A stretch of DNA of 64,000 bases from Pseudarthrobacter sp. PS3-L1 (GTDB lineage: Bacteria > Actinomycetota > Actinomycetes > Actinomycetales > Micrococcaceae), in assembly GCF_030063285.1 (NCBI RefSeq), contig NZ_JASISU010000002.1, positions 62,001 to 126,000 of the forward strand, given 5' to 3'. Shown here piece after piece: positions 37,873 through 45,671 of this stretch. How positions within the stretch are numbered: the stretch's first letter is position 1; each line of letters starts with the position of its first letter. Made by a program: the position numbers and the translations under genes. Under the pieces are notes generated by a model. The model was given only the letters and a program-made list of their open reading frames with translations. It was not told where the DNA came from and made no database searches.

Positions 37873-38640
37873 ATGGGGACGAGAACACCAATGACGCCAG
37901 GCGACAGCATCAAACGCGGACGCTGGGCAGTGTGGCTGACCCATCCGAGCGCACTCCTGCTGACAACTTGTTTTTTCGTCCACGGCCTGTTCCTGTACGA
38001 CTCGCTGCCAGGGGTGCTTGCTACACACTGGGGAGCAGACGGTTCCCCCGATGGCTGGAGCGACAAGTCCTTTGGCTCTGTTTTCATGCTGCCTCTGGTA
38101 TCCGCAGGATTAACGGTTTTCCTGGCCCTGATCAGTGCTTTGGTGGTGAAACCGATCCCCGTGAAGAAAACCGCCAGTGAGTGGGAGCTGTACCGCCGGG
38201 AGGGAATGCTCCGCGGAACAATTGCTGCGCTGGGTTTCTGCAGCCTTATCTTTTCGCTGCTGTTTGGTGGTATCAGTGCCCTATCCTGGACGCAGCCCGA
38301 CGTACTGCCAGCATGGCCCATCCTGATTGGCGTCAGCGTAGTGCTTCTGGCCGTTGGTGTTGCCTACGCTGGGGGCCAGCGGTGGTCCCGGAAGGCTGCA
38401 GCCAGGGCGGAGGTGGCCCCCACTCCCGAAGAACGGGCCGAGGACCATTTATGGGTTGCCGGAATCCTCTACAACAACCCTCAGGATCCTCACATTATGG
38501 TGCCCAAACGGGAGGGAACCGGGTATGGGCTCACAGTCAATATCGGAAACCGAAAGGGTCGCTACGGGGCAATCCTTTTCTTGGCTCTGGTCCTCCTGGC
38601 GCCGGTGGGTCTCGCTGGGCTCGCTATCCTGCGAGGCTGA
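37873..38640 (+). CDS. DUF1648 domain membrane protein
   Basis: 255 residues with about five hydrophobic segments. The N-terminal region has the DUF1648 pattern PGVLATHWGADGSPDGWSDK between the first two helices, as in SdpI-like and related proteins; the second half has a DUF5808-like segment (LYNNPQDPHIMVPKREGTGYGLTVN region, positions 192-216) and a last helix. Start at ATG 37873 behind GGGAGG. Some relatives act as immunity or signal-transducing proteins, but nothing specific can be claimed here. Confidence 0.75.
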   Translation: MGTRTPMTPGDSIKRGRWAVWLTHPSALLLTTCFFVHGLFLYDSLPGVLATHWGADGSPDGWSDKSFGSVFMLPLVSAGLTVFLALISALVVKPIPVKKTASEWELYRREGMLRGTIAALGFCSLIFSLLFGGISALSWTQPDVLPAWPILIGVSVVLLAVGVAYAGGQRWSRKAAARAEVAPTPEERAEDHLWVAGILYNNPQDPHIMVPKREGTGYGLTVNIGNRKGRYGAILFLALVLLAPVGLAGLAILRG

Positions 38641-39429
38641 GGGTTCCCGCGCGGGTCTTGCGGTGGTCAGGGATAGTTGAATTGAGGTGGCCAGCTTCAA
38701 GGTACCCTCGCACAGGGCCAACGTACCTTTCGCGCCAACGTACCTTTGCGGCAATGCGTTTGCTGCAGCATGGTATGGGCAGGACGCACGTGGGACGGTA
38801 GTCCTGGATCTGGCCACAGGCCACAGGCCGGAACTCAAGCACCTTTTTGGGCAGGAGTCCGCCCGAGATGCCGGTGCGGGTACAGCACTGTGCCTATGGG
38901 CTGAAATACACGGGGCACAGTTAGGTTTCGACATGCTCTATCTTCGCGTTGGCATCGATATTCAAACGGCCCGGCGACGCGATGACATGCCGCGCGCTAT
39001 AGCCGGGGGGAGCTCCCACTGTGCTCTCTCGCCACTGTGTTGGAGGCTCTGTCCGCAGACGTCTCAAGGGAGGTGCGCCGTCGTAATTTCGTCTGGCAGT
39101 CCAAGTAAGATTTCACCAGCACGCGCGCATTGTTCCAGGGCTGCGGCAGGGGCTATGAGCTACCCGCATTCCTCTAGGTCCGGGACTCGTGGTGAACTGG
39201 TTTCCGCCGTGCCGGGGCATCATCGGATCAAGATCGACGGCGAGATGCTGGTGGGTACCGAGATAGTCCACGACCCGTCCGTGTTCAAGAACCATCGTTG
39301 CATCGAAGCGGCGCGGACGGCGCCCGAGAGTGTACTGGCGCACAAACGTGATGGTTTCCCGTCCGAATGGATCTCGAGATTGTCGGCTCGAATCTATAGT
39401 CCGCCACGTGCAGGACGGCATGGGTCAGA
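38641..39429. other. Gene-poor junction between core and accessory DNA
   Basis: Nearly 800 bp with no convincing gene. At 38717-38750 a 17-bp unit (GCCAACGTACCTTT plus three bases) is repeated in tandem. On the minus strand, about 39225-39320, the reading VLEHGRVVDYLGTHQHL resembles the last segment of an ABC-transporter ATPase (compare VLxxGRVVExGTHxEL) and may be a fossil. Long open frames here have no family features and are treated as chance. Confidence 0.4.
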
Positions 39430-39452
39430 TTGACGAACCAGATATGGACTAG

Positions 39453-39479
39453 GCGTCCATATAATGCTTTAATGGACGC
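39453..39479. promoter_or_regulatory. Palindromic operator overlapping a -10 box, upstream of SDR
   Basis: GCGTCCAT (39453-39460) and its exact complement ATGGACGC (39472-39479) flank an 11-base spacer. TATAAT at 39460-39465 lies within the dyad. The next gene starts at 39520. The position is that of a repressor site, and the TetR gene at 40887 is the natural candidate; no good -35 element is seen at 17 bp (TTGACG at 39430 is 24 bp away). Confidence 0.65.
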
Positions 39480-39519
39480 AGCGTTCACATTGGCGCTCTT
39501 CTTTGGAAGGACTGAACTA

Positions 39520-40263
39520 ATGAGCATTGTTTCCAACACGGACCGTGTCGCATTGGTGACGGGCGGTTCGGGCGGCATCGGCGAGGCCGTGGTCACGCGT
39601 TTGGTCGCTGACGGCTTCGCGATCGGTGTGCACTACGCCGGTAATAAGGACAGGGCGGATGCCCTCGTGTCCATGATCGTCAATAATGGCGGGAAGGCGA
39701 TCGCCGTAAACGGTGATGTCGCCGACGAGCACGCCATGGCGGTCGCGTTCGATGCTGTCGAGGCTGCGTTTGGCGGGATCGACGTGGTTGTGAACACCGC
39801 GGGCATGATGATCCTCTCCCCGATCGCAGCGCTGGACCTCGACGACCTGGATCGGATGCACCGCACCAACATCCGCGGCACCTTCGTCGTTGACCAGCAG
39901 GCGGCACGACGCGTCCGGTCCGGCGGCGCGATCATCAACTTCTCAACCACGGTCACCCGTACCTCTTTCCCGACGTACGGTGCTTATGTTGCGAGCAAGG
40001 CCGCCGTCGAAGGGCTCACGCTGATCCTCGCCAGAGAACTCCGCGGGAAAGACATCACGGTCAACGCCGTCGCCCCTGGCCCCACCGCGACGGCACTCTT
40101 CCTCAATGGTAAGGACGACGAGACGATCGCGACCCTGTCGAAAGGTGCCCCGTTGGAGCGGCTTGGTCAGCCCGATGACATTGCCGAGACGGTCGCCTTC
40201 CTCGCAGGGCCGGGCCGTTGGATCAATGGGCAGGTTATCTACGCCAACGGTGGCCTAGCCTAA
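39520..40263 (+). CDS. SDR family oxidoreductase
   Basis: 247 residues of classical SDR fold. The glycine motif TGGSGGIGEA lies near residues 12-21, the N-A-G motif as NTAGM, the catalytic YGAYVASK near 155 and the C-terminal GRWINGQVIYANGG typical of FabG-like enzymes. GGAAGG is 9 bp before ATG 39520. It is the first gene behind the palindromic operator and runs into the truncated SDR and TetR gene on the same strand, a common group in actinobacteria. Substrate unknown. Confidence 0.88.
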   Translation: MSIVSNTDRVALVTGGSGGIGEAVVTRLVADGFAIGVHYAGNKDRADALVSMIVNNGGKAIAVNGDVADEHAMAVAFDAVEAAFGGIDVVVNTAGMMILSPIAALDLDDLDRMHRTNIRGTFVVDQQAARRVRSGGAIINFSTTVTRTSFPTYGAYVASKAAVEGLTLILARELRGKDITVNAVAPGPTATALFLNGKDDETIATLSKGAPLERLGQPDDIAETVAFLAGPGRWINGQVIYANGGLA

Positions 40264-40314
40264 CCAGCATCCCAGCATCGTTACCTTGCGCTTTGAACGG
40301 AAGGAAGTAACACG

Positions 40315-40796
40315 ATGAGCAGCATTGTCGTCATCACCGGTGCCTCGAGCGGGTTCGGGGCCCTCACCGCACGCGCCCCGGCGAAGACCGGTTACACCGT
40401 CTACGCCGGCATGCGAGAACCTTTTGGCCGTGACGCCACGAAGGTGCAGGCCGCAGCTGAGTTCTCCGCAGAACACGACGTCGATCCTCGCGCCATCGAG
40501 ATGGACGTCAACGACCAGGACTCCAATGACACCGCGATCGCCAGCGTTGAAGCCGAGCGTGGACGTATCGACGTCCTAATCCACAACGCCGGCCACATGG
40601 CCGTCGGTCCCACCGATGCCTTCGCCCCGAAACAGTTCACGGCGCTCTACGACATCAATATCTTCTCCACCCAGCGACTTCACCGCATCGCCAGGGCCGC
40701 TTTGGACTCGAAGAGGTCTCTCGCGTTGCCGACCGCGTCCGAACGGAGTTCTTGGCCCGCACGGACCTCGCGGACCTTCGTGCTAACACCCGATGA
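40315..40796 (+). pseudogene. SDR gene with internal deletion and frameshift
   Basis: Codons 1 to ~128 encode an intact SDR N-terminus (VVITGASSGFGALTA, IDVLIHNAGH, INIFSTQRLHRIA). The catalytic YxxxK and the whole C-terminal half of the fold are missing. In another frame from about 40700 the DNA reads GLEEVSRVADRVRTEFLA... and stops at TGA 40794-40796, which looks like the true C-terminus of this SDR group. So roughly 100-130 codons were deleted at about 40695-40705 with loss of frame. In the first frame the reading continues as nonsense to 40890 and runs into the TetR start. Confidence 0.75.
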
Positions 40797-40886
40797 CCCT
40801 CACCCGGGAGGTGGTATCGTCGACGCGACGGCTCACCTTCCCGTCAGCCGCCTTTCCTGCCCCGACGATCCCCAAAAACACACCTC

Positions 40887-41540
40887 ATGAGCATCTCCGA
40901 CACCTCTCCCGCATCGACCACCGCTGAACGCATCGATACCGAAGGGCAACGCCGCGGCCGCGGCCGCCGGCCCGCTGAAGAAGTCCGTGCGGATGTTCTC
41001 CGGACCGTGGCCCGACTGCTCCTCACCGACGGCCTCACCGGATTCACAATCGAACGAGTGGCGCGGGAATCGAGCGTAAGTAAAACCACCATCTACAAGT
41101 GGTGGCCCTCCCGCGGTGCGCTTGCTCTGGACGGTTACTTCCACGCCGTCGAGCCAGCTCTCGCCTTTCATGACACCGCCGATATTCGCACTGACCTCAC
41201 CTCGCAGCTCCGGGCTTTCGGGCACCTCATCGCCGACACCCCCGCCGGCCGAATCCTCGCCGAGCTGATTGGCGCGGCGCAAACCGACCCCGATCTCGCA
41301 GCGGCGTACCGGGCACTCTACTCCGCGGAACGCCGCAACCTCGCGGTCACCCGCTTGCGTCGCGCCCAAGCAGACGGACAACTCCGCCAAAACGTCGATC
41401 CGCAAGTAGTCGTCGACCAGCTCTGGGGCGCCGTCTACCACCGCCTCCTCGTCCCCGACGAACCCATCACACCTGCCTTCATCACCGCGCTCCTAGACAA
41501 CCTCCTCATCGGCATCCTCACCCCCCAAACCGACGCCTAG
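40887..41540 (+). CDS. TetR/AcrR family transcriptional regulator
   Basis: 217 residues. The helix-turn-helix is at about 38-80 (LTGFTIERVARESSVSKTTI then YKWWPSRGAL), followed by a C-terminal ligand domain of the TetR_C_11-like type (GQLRQNVDPQVVVDQLWGAV). Starts at ATG 40887 overlapping the spurious end of the SDR pseudogene. Probably regulates itself and the SDR genes through the dyad at 39453. A 44-bp tandem duplication covers its last codons and stop but leaves the product unchanged. Confidence 0.9.
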   Translation: MSISDTSPASTTAERIDTEGQRRGRGRRPAEEVRADVLRTVARLLLTDGLTGFTIERVARESSVSKTTIYKWWPSRGALALDGYFHAVEPALAFHDTADIRTDLTSQLRAFGHLIADTPAGRILAELIGAAQTDPDLAAAYRALYSAERRNLAVTRLRRAQADGQLRQNVDPQVVVDQLWGAVYHRLLVPDEPITPAFITALLDNLLIGILTPQTDA

Positions 41541-41592
41541 ACAACCTCCTCATCGGCATCCTCACCCCCCAAACCGACGCCTAGACAACCTC
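41493..41592. repeat. 44-bp direct tandem duplication spanning the TetR stop
   Basis: Two perfect copies, 41493-41536 and 41537-41580, plus 12 bases of a third (41581-41592). Each begins CTAGACAACCTC and ends AAACCGACGC. The TAG at 41538-41540 is the TetR stop, and the same stop would be used if only one copy were present. Confidence 0.95.
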
Positions 41593-42634
41593 GCTTCAGA
41601 AGCCGCCAAACGTCATCAACGACAAGGACACTCCACCAGAACTGGTAGCCCAAGAGCGGTCAACCGCAACCGTAACCACGGGGAGAGGCTTTGGTGTTCA
41701 CATGGTTCTTAGTCCATTTCCACACCCCTCACGTCCAGGCCCGCAGATATGGTGCTCCTTGGCTCCGGTCCTCCGAGAGGTCGAAATGGGCCAAAAAGCA
41801 GTCCGATAAACCGGCCATAAAGCGGTGCTACTCCCAAACCGGGATCGTCCTTATTGGCAGTGTCGTGACGATCGATCTGGTCTGTCAGAACTCGACGTTG
41901 AAATCAGAAAATATCAGAACCAGATCCGCAACGGTTTTGATTTGCGTCAGGGGAGTGGGTTGGGCCTCAGGTATCTGATGACGGTGATTGTGGTGCCTCG
42001 TACCCCTATGCGATGCAATACACCTACACCAGGTCGTATCGCACGCGGCCGACGTCACAGTGCGGCAAGGCGGGACCCATCCTGACTTGGCTGTCTGAGG
42101 AGTACGGCCTTGGACGCGGGCATGGCCATGGTTCATGTCATCAGAAAGGGCGACAGCACTGGTAGCAGACATGTCGGCAAAGACCGCACCCACAATGACC
42201 CGAAGGACCACCCCTGGCTTGATGGTGGAGCCATCAAGCCAGAGGGCTACCAAGTGGCCGCGGCTCAGGCCGGGCACATTAGGTCCAAGTGATTCGGGCA
42301 AGGAACACCTCGCGCCGGTGACGGCAGGACCAAGGCTGCATGAATCGTTCAACTGCAGCTTTTCAAGACACCACCGAACGTTCCTGGAGGCAGAGAAATC
42401 CGGGGTTGTGGTTACTCAAGAATCCATCTCACGACGAATAATTTCAGGTAGTTAGAGTTCAGGACTTTCTCAGGCGAATGGGCGTACAGCTGCTGGTTGA
42501 GCCCACGATGGTGATCGCATCCAACATCATCGCGAAATCGTGCCGGGCTTGGATGATGCAGTGGTCCCCTTGATGGGTAGGTTCCAGACGCATGGTGAGA
42601 GGGTAGGGCAGTCACAGCAACGAATAGCCAGACT
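41541..42634. other. Gene-free accessory interval
   Basis: About 1.1 kb without a supportable gene. It contains the second tandem copy at its start, the 142-bp repeat at 41839-41980 and, from 42040 to 42600, sequence with only short unconvincing frames on both strands. I see no RNA gene or terminator in it. Confidence 0.5.
41839..41980. repeat. 142-bp dispersed repeat, copy 1
   Basis: Aligns without gaps to 63189-63330, about 80% identical by my count. The most conserved part is the block around TCTGTCAGAACTCGACGT (41881-41898) and GGTTGGGCC (41958-41966). Related sequence continues for another ~30 bp (GTGCCTCGTA in both). Non-coding and shaped like a recombination site. Confidence 0.85.
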
Positions 42635-42898
42635 TCACTCATGCTTCGCGCGGGGGCGACCACGATCGGTCACTTTGTAAGGTTTGCCGTCTTGGTCATA
42701 TGTGGTCCAGTCTCCTACCGGCTCGCCTGCCTCGAAATGCCCGGACCGCTTCAGGGTCCCATCGATCCTGTACCACTCCCAGTAGCCGATCGGGTGCCCG
42801 TTCTCGATCCGCCCCTTCGACCACCGGGTAGTCCCGTTCGCGTGGTACTTGATGGTGTAATCGTCGATTATCTCGGACTTCTTCGCGTGTGCAGCCAT
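42635..42898 (-). CDS. YwqK-like MORN-repeat protein
   Basis: 87 residues from ATG 42898. Consists of short repeats with the pattern YxxNGTxxxxGxxxxGxxxGxWxxY (for example IKYHANGTTRWSKGRIENG, then GYWEWYRIDGTLKRSGHFEAG). This repeat is found in proteins annotated as YwqK-family antitoxins, although toxin partners are rarely proven and none is adjacent here. Ends in the basic tail RGRPRAKHE. Confidence 0.65.
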   Translation of the reverse strand: MAAHAKKSEIIDDYTIKYHANGTTRWSKGRIENGHPIGYWEWYRIDGTLKRSGHFEAGEPVGDWTTYDQDGKPYKVTDRGRPRAKHE

Positions 42899-42949
42899 GG
42901 ACAAATTTTACGTCGCGGGTGATTTTTCAATATCTACGTTCCATCCGGC

Positions 42950-43200
42950 GCGGCATCAGTATCGGTCTGGCCAGTGCGAATCCGTGGCGCCCATCTTTGC
43001 TGAGACCGGCATCTGCCAGGGCTCTCTATATCGGTGGAAACACCAGGCTCTCGCGGATGCCGGCATCAGGGACGGGGCGCCTAACCCGGATGCCGGTGAT
43101 CTCGTTTCGGGTACCAAGAGAATCTGTCAGCTTGAGGAAGAACTGGCGATGGTCAAGGCCGCCAGCGCATTGTTGGACCATACAACCGTGCCAGCCAAGT
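42950..43200 (+). mobile_element. IS3-type orfA (transposase) remnant
   Basis: In the frame open from 42897, residues ~28-95 read like the end of an IS3-family OrfA: GSLYRWKHQALADAGIRDG followed by a leucine-zipper-like KRICQLEEELAMVKAASALL. The N-terminal helix-turn-helix is replaced by unrelated sequence, and no OrfB/DDE domain or terminal repeats are present. A decayed fragment, marking past insertion. Confidence 0.7.
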
Positions 43201-43435
43201 TGCCCACAACTATGTTCGCCCGTTCCGAAAACGACAATGCTCCGGGCCCCATCAGCAGCTCCTCTAGTCAACCAACGTGCTGCTTCGAGGGGATGACGTC
43301 GCCACCGTTCCTAATGCCAAACCGTGAGGTCCCGCCCCGATTCTCCCCAGACCCAGCAACCCGCTCACGTGAGCTCTCGGGACCTGCACCACTGGTTTGA
43401 TTTCAGCTGCGGCCGGGATCGGATATGCTAGTCAG

Positions 43436-43562
43436 AGCGTAGGGGAGTATCCCGCAGCGCTGAATCCGTCAACACGTGGGGCAATGGAGCCCCGCCGGGT
43501 TCAGTGTACGGCTGTCAGTCAGCCGGTGGAGAGACTTGCGGCGATAGCCGCTACCCTCCTAC
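43436..43562 (+). promoter_or_regulatory. yybP-ykoY (manganese) riboswitch upstream of terC
   Basis: GTAGGGGAGTA (43439-43449), CCGTCAACACG (43467-43477), a GC-rich arm, then GGAGAGAC (43528-43535) and a closing GCTACC (43550-43555) follow the order of this riboswitch class. A TATGCT box at 43424-43429 would place transcription start just before it. TerC-family genes are a standard partner of this element, which senses Mn2+. Confidence 0.85.
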
Positions 43563-43576
43563 CGAAAGACAGAACC

Positions 43577-44764
43577 ATGACTGTTTTACCCCTGATTTGG
43601 GGCATTACCATTGTGGCCATTTTGGGCCTTTTGGCCTTTGACTACTTTTTCCACATCCGCAAGGCGCACATTCCCACGTTGAAGGAAGCGGCAATTTGGT
43701 CCTCCATCTATGTGGGCCTGGCCGTTGTCTTCGGCATTGTTGTCTGGGTCTTCGGCGACGCCACGATGGGCAAAGAGTACTTTGCAGGGTACGTCACTGA
43801 GAAGGCCCTGAGCGTTGACAACCTCTTCGTTTTCCTGGTCATTATGGCGAGCTTCAAGGTGCCGCGTGAGGACCAACAGAAAGTCCTCCTGTTTGGCATT
43901 GTCTTTGCCTTGATTGCCCGCACAGGCTTCATTTTTGCCGGGGCGGCGTTGATCAACACCTGGTCCTGGATGTTTTACATTTTCGGCATCATATTGCTCA
44001 TCACGGCCGGGAACCTGCTCAAGGGCGAGGACGGCGGGGATGATGGTGCGGACAACTTCATCATCAAGCTGGCCAAGCGTTTTTTCAACACCTCGGAGCA
44101 CTATGACGGCGACAAGCTGGTCACCAGGATTGATGGCAAGAAGGTCCTGACCCCGATGCTGCTGGTCATGGTGGCCATTGGCGGCACTGACTTGTTGTTC
44201 GCACTGGATTCCATTCCGGCGATCTTTGGCCTGACGCAGAATGTTTACATTGTCTTCACTGCCACCGCGTTCTCGTTGATGGGCCTGCGTCAGCTGTACT
44301 TCTTGCTCGATGGCCTGCTGGACCGGTTGATTTACCTGTCCTACGGCCTGGCAGCGATCTTGGCGTTCATTGGTGTGAAGCTTGTGCTGCACGCGCTGCA
44401 TGAGAACAACCTTCCGTTCATCAACGGCGGCGAACACGTGCCCGTCTTTGAGATCTCCACGGAGATCTCTCTGACCGTCATCATCGGTGTCCTGGCAGTC
44501 ACCGTCATTGCCTCTCTGGTGAGCAAGTCCGGCAAGGCGCAGACGGTGTTGAACAACGCGCGCCGCCACGCCGGCAGCTATCTGGAACTTGAGTACACGG
44601 CCGATCCGGCTGAGCGTGAGCGCGTCTACCACCTGCTCATGGAGGAGGAAAAGGCCGTCGCTGCCATGGAGACAAAGTACCGGGACAAGCACCCGGAGTC
44701 CGAGGAAATCCTGAAGCAGATCGCACAGGCGCACCAGGCTCACAAGGACCACCTCAGCGCATAG
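43577..44764 (+). CDS. TerC family membrane protein (putative manganese exporter)
   Basis: 395 residues with about nine hydrophobic segments and the TerC signatures VTEKALSVDNLFVFLVI (acidic residue in the membrane) and GGTDLLFALDSIPAIFGL. The long cytoplasmic loop (KGEDGGDDGADNF) and charged tail are typical of the actinobacterial branch. ATG 43577 is chosen over the much longer open frame from 43397 because the upstream part is the riboswitch. Family members export Mn2+ or load metal onto exported proteins; the riboswitch supports the manganese role. Ends in a clear terminator. Confidence 0.92.
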   Translation: MTVLPLIWGITIVAILGLLAFDYFFHIRKAHIPTLKEAAIWSSIYVGLAVVFGIVVWVFGDATMGKEYFAGYVTEKALSVDNLFVFLVIMASFKVPREDQQKVLLFGIVFALIARTGFIFAGAALINTWSWMFYIFGIILLITAGNLLKGEDGGDDGADNFIIKLAKRFFNTSEHYDGDKLVTRIDGKKVLTPMLLVMVAIGGTDLLFALDSIPAIFGLTQNVYIVFTATAFSLMGLRQLYFLLDGLLDRLIYLSYGLAAILAFIGVKLVLHALHENNLPFINGGEHVPVFEISTEISLTVIIGVLAVTVIASLVSKSGKAQTVLNNARRHAGSYLELEYTADPAERERVYHLLMEEEKAVAAMETKYRDKHPESEEILKQIAQAHQAHKDHLSA

Positions 44765-44792
44765 CGCCCAGCGGGTTCCCGTGCCAAACATG

Positions 44793-44830
44793 AGAATGGC
44801 CCTCCCAACTAGGAGAGGGCCATTCTTGTC
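44793..44830 (+). terminator. Terminator of terC
   Basis: AGAATGGCCCTC (44793-44804) pairs exactly with GAGGGCCATTCT (44815-44826), ten-base loop, then TTGT. Confidence 0.85.
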
Positions 44831-44925
44831 CCTGGCTACGGTGCCAGAGGGCACGTCGCTCTGGTGCGCCAAGCTTGCTCTTGGACCCAGAACGGTCAGT
44901 GATCGCAACGTAGGGTTATGACACC

Positions 44926-45462
44926 TTTAGATGGCCCCGGTAGGACGGCTTTATCTGGCCCCACGTCATGACTCGCCGGGCTCGTTGTGACTCTTATGTG
45001 TGGCCCCACCGGCACCGTTGATCGCATCAGTTGATGAATGCGACCGAAGGCTGGTTCGGATGGAGTCAAGAGTGGAGCTTGTCGCGGTGATCCGCAGAGA
45101 CCCCCGTGTTGAGGGCCTCTCAGGTCGCGCGCTGGCGGTCAGGCACGGGGTTCGCAGAAGAACTGTGCGGCAGGCTCTTGCCGTCGGAGCCGCCTGAACG
45201 TAAGTCCCGGCAGGGCGTGTCCCGGAGGCTCGAGTCATTCAAGCTGGCGATCGCCGCGATGCTCGTCGAGGACACGACGGCGCCGCGGCCACAAGGACCC
45301 GAGCGCCTCAGCATCACCGCGCCACCACAGCGAACCAACTCGAAAGTCTTCAAGGCGATCCTTCACCGATCAGGATCCGAGGCCGATCGGGTCGGCGAAG
45401 ACCCTCCACCCCACGGAGCTCTTCTATTGAAACTATGCGCTATCGCGAGCCAATCCTCATGA
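44926..45462 (+). mobile_element. IS21-family left end with istA fragment
   Basis: Three related terminal repeats of the IS21 type occur in a row: TTTAGATGGCCCC (44926), CTTTATCTGGCCCC (44949) and CTTATGTGTGGCCCC (44993). From ATG 45060 the start of IstA is readable (SRVELVAVIRRDPRVEGL, then RALAVRHGV and RRTVRQAL); the frame then shifts and continues as ERKSRQGVSRRLESFKLAI and VEDTTAP before losing similarity near 45320. The DDE domain, istB and the right end are absent. Confidence 0.8.
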
Positions 45463-45510
45463 CGGTCTGTGACACGGTTGTTTGGACCCACCGGCGGGTT
45501 GAGCCTTAGG

Positions 45511-45641
45511 GTCGGAAGCAGAATCAAGAGTTCCGACGCAAAGCCCTGGCTCGTCGGACGGCAACCCCCGCGCTGTAGTGGGGTGCCCCAGATGAGGATT
45601 CGGCCCGGCGCCGACGGCGAGGGCAAGTACGGCGCTCCCTC
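45511..45641 (+). promoter_or_regulatory. SAM-IV riboswitch
   Basis: Core in order: GAATC (45521-45525) pairs with GATTC (45597-45601) as P1; CCGACG (45533-45538) pairs with CGTCGG (45552-45557) around a CAAAGCCCTGGC loop; GGCAACCCC follows at 45560-45568; then a small hairpin closed by GTGGGGTGCCCCAG (45579-45592). A 3' GC hairpin ending in GGCAAG (45622-45627) matches the downstream pseudoknot arm of SAM-IV, not SAM-I. It ends ~30 bp before the monooxygenase start and so probably controls translation. Confidence 0.85.
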
Positions 45642-45671
45642 ATGGCAGTGCCCCGACCCGGAGGTTCTTCT

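Noticed and set aside
38687..39433. 248-codon open frame after the DUF1648 gene
   Set aside because: No family features, no ribosome-binding site, Ser/Arg/Cys-rich, crosses the tandem 17-bp repeat; most likely chance.
41885..42352. 155-codon minus-strand frame in the gene-free interval
   Set aside because: Begins and ends inside repeat and low-information sequence; no recognisable motif or start signal.
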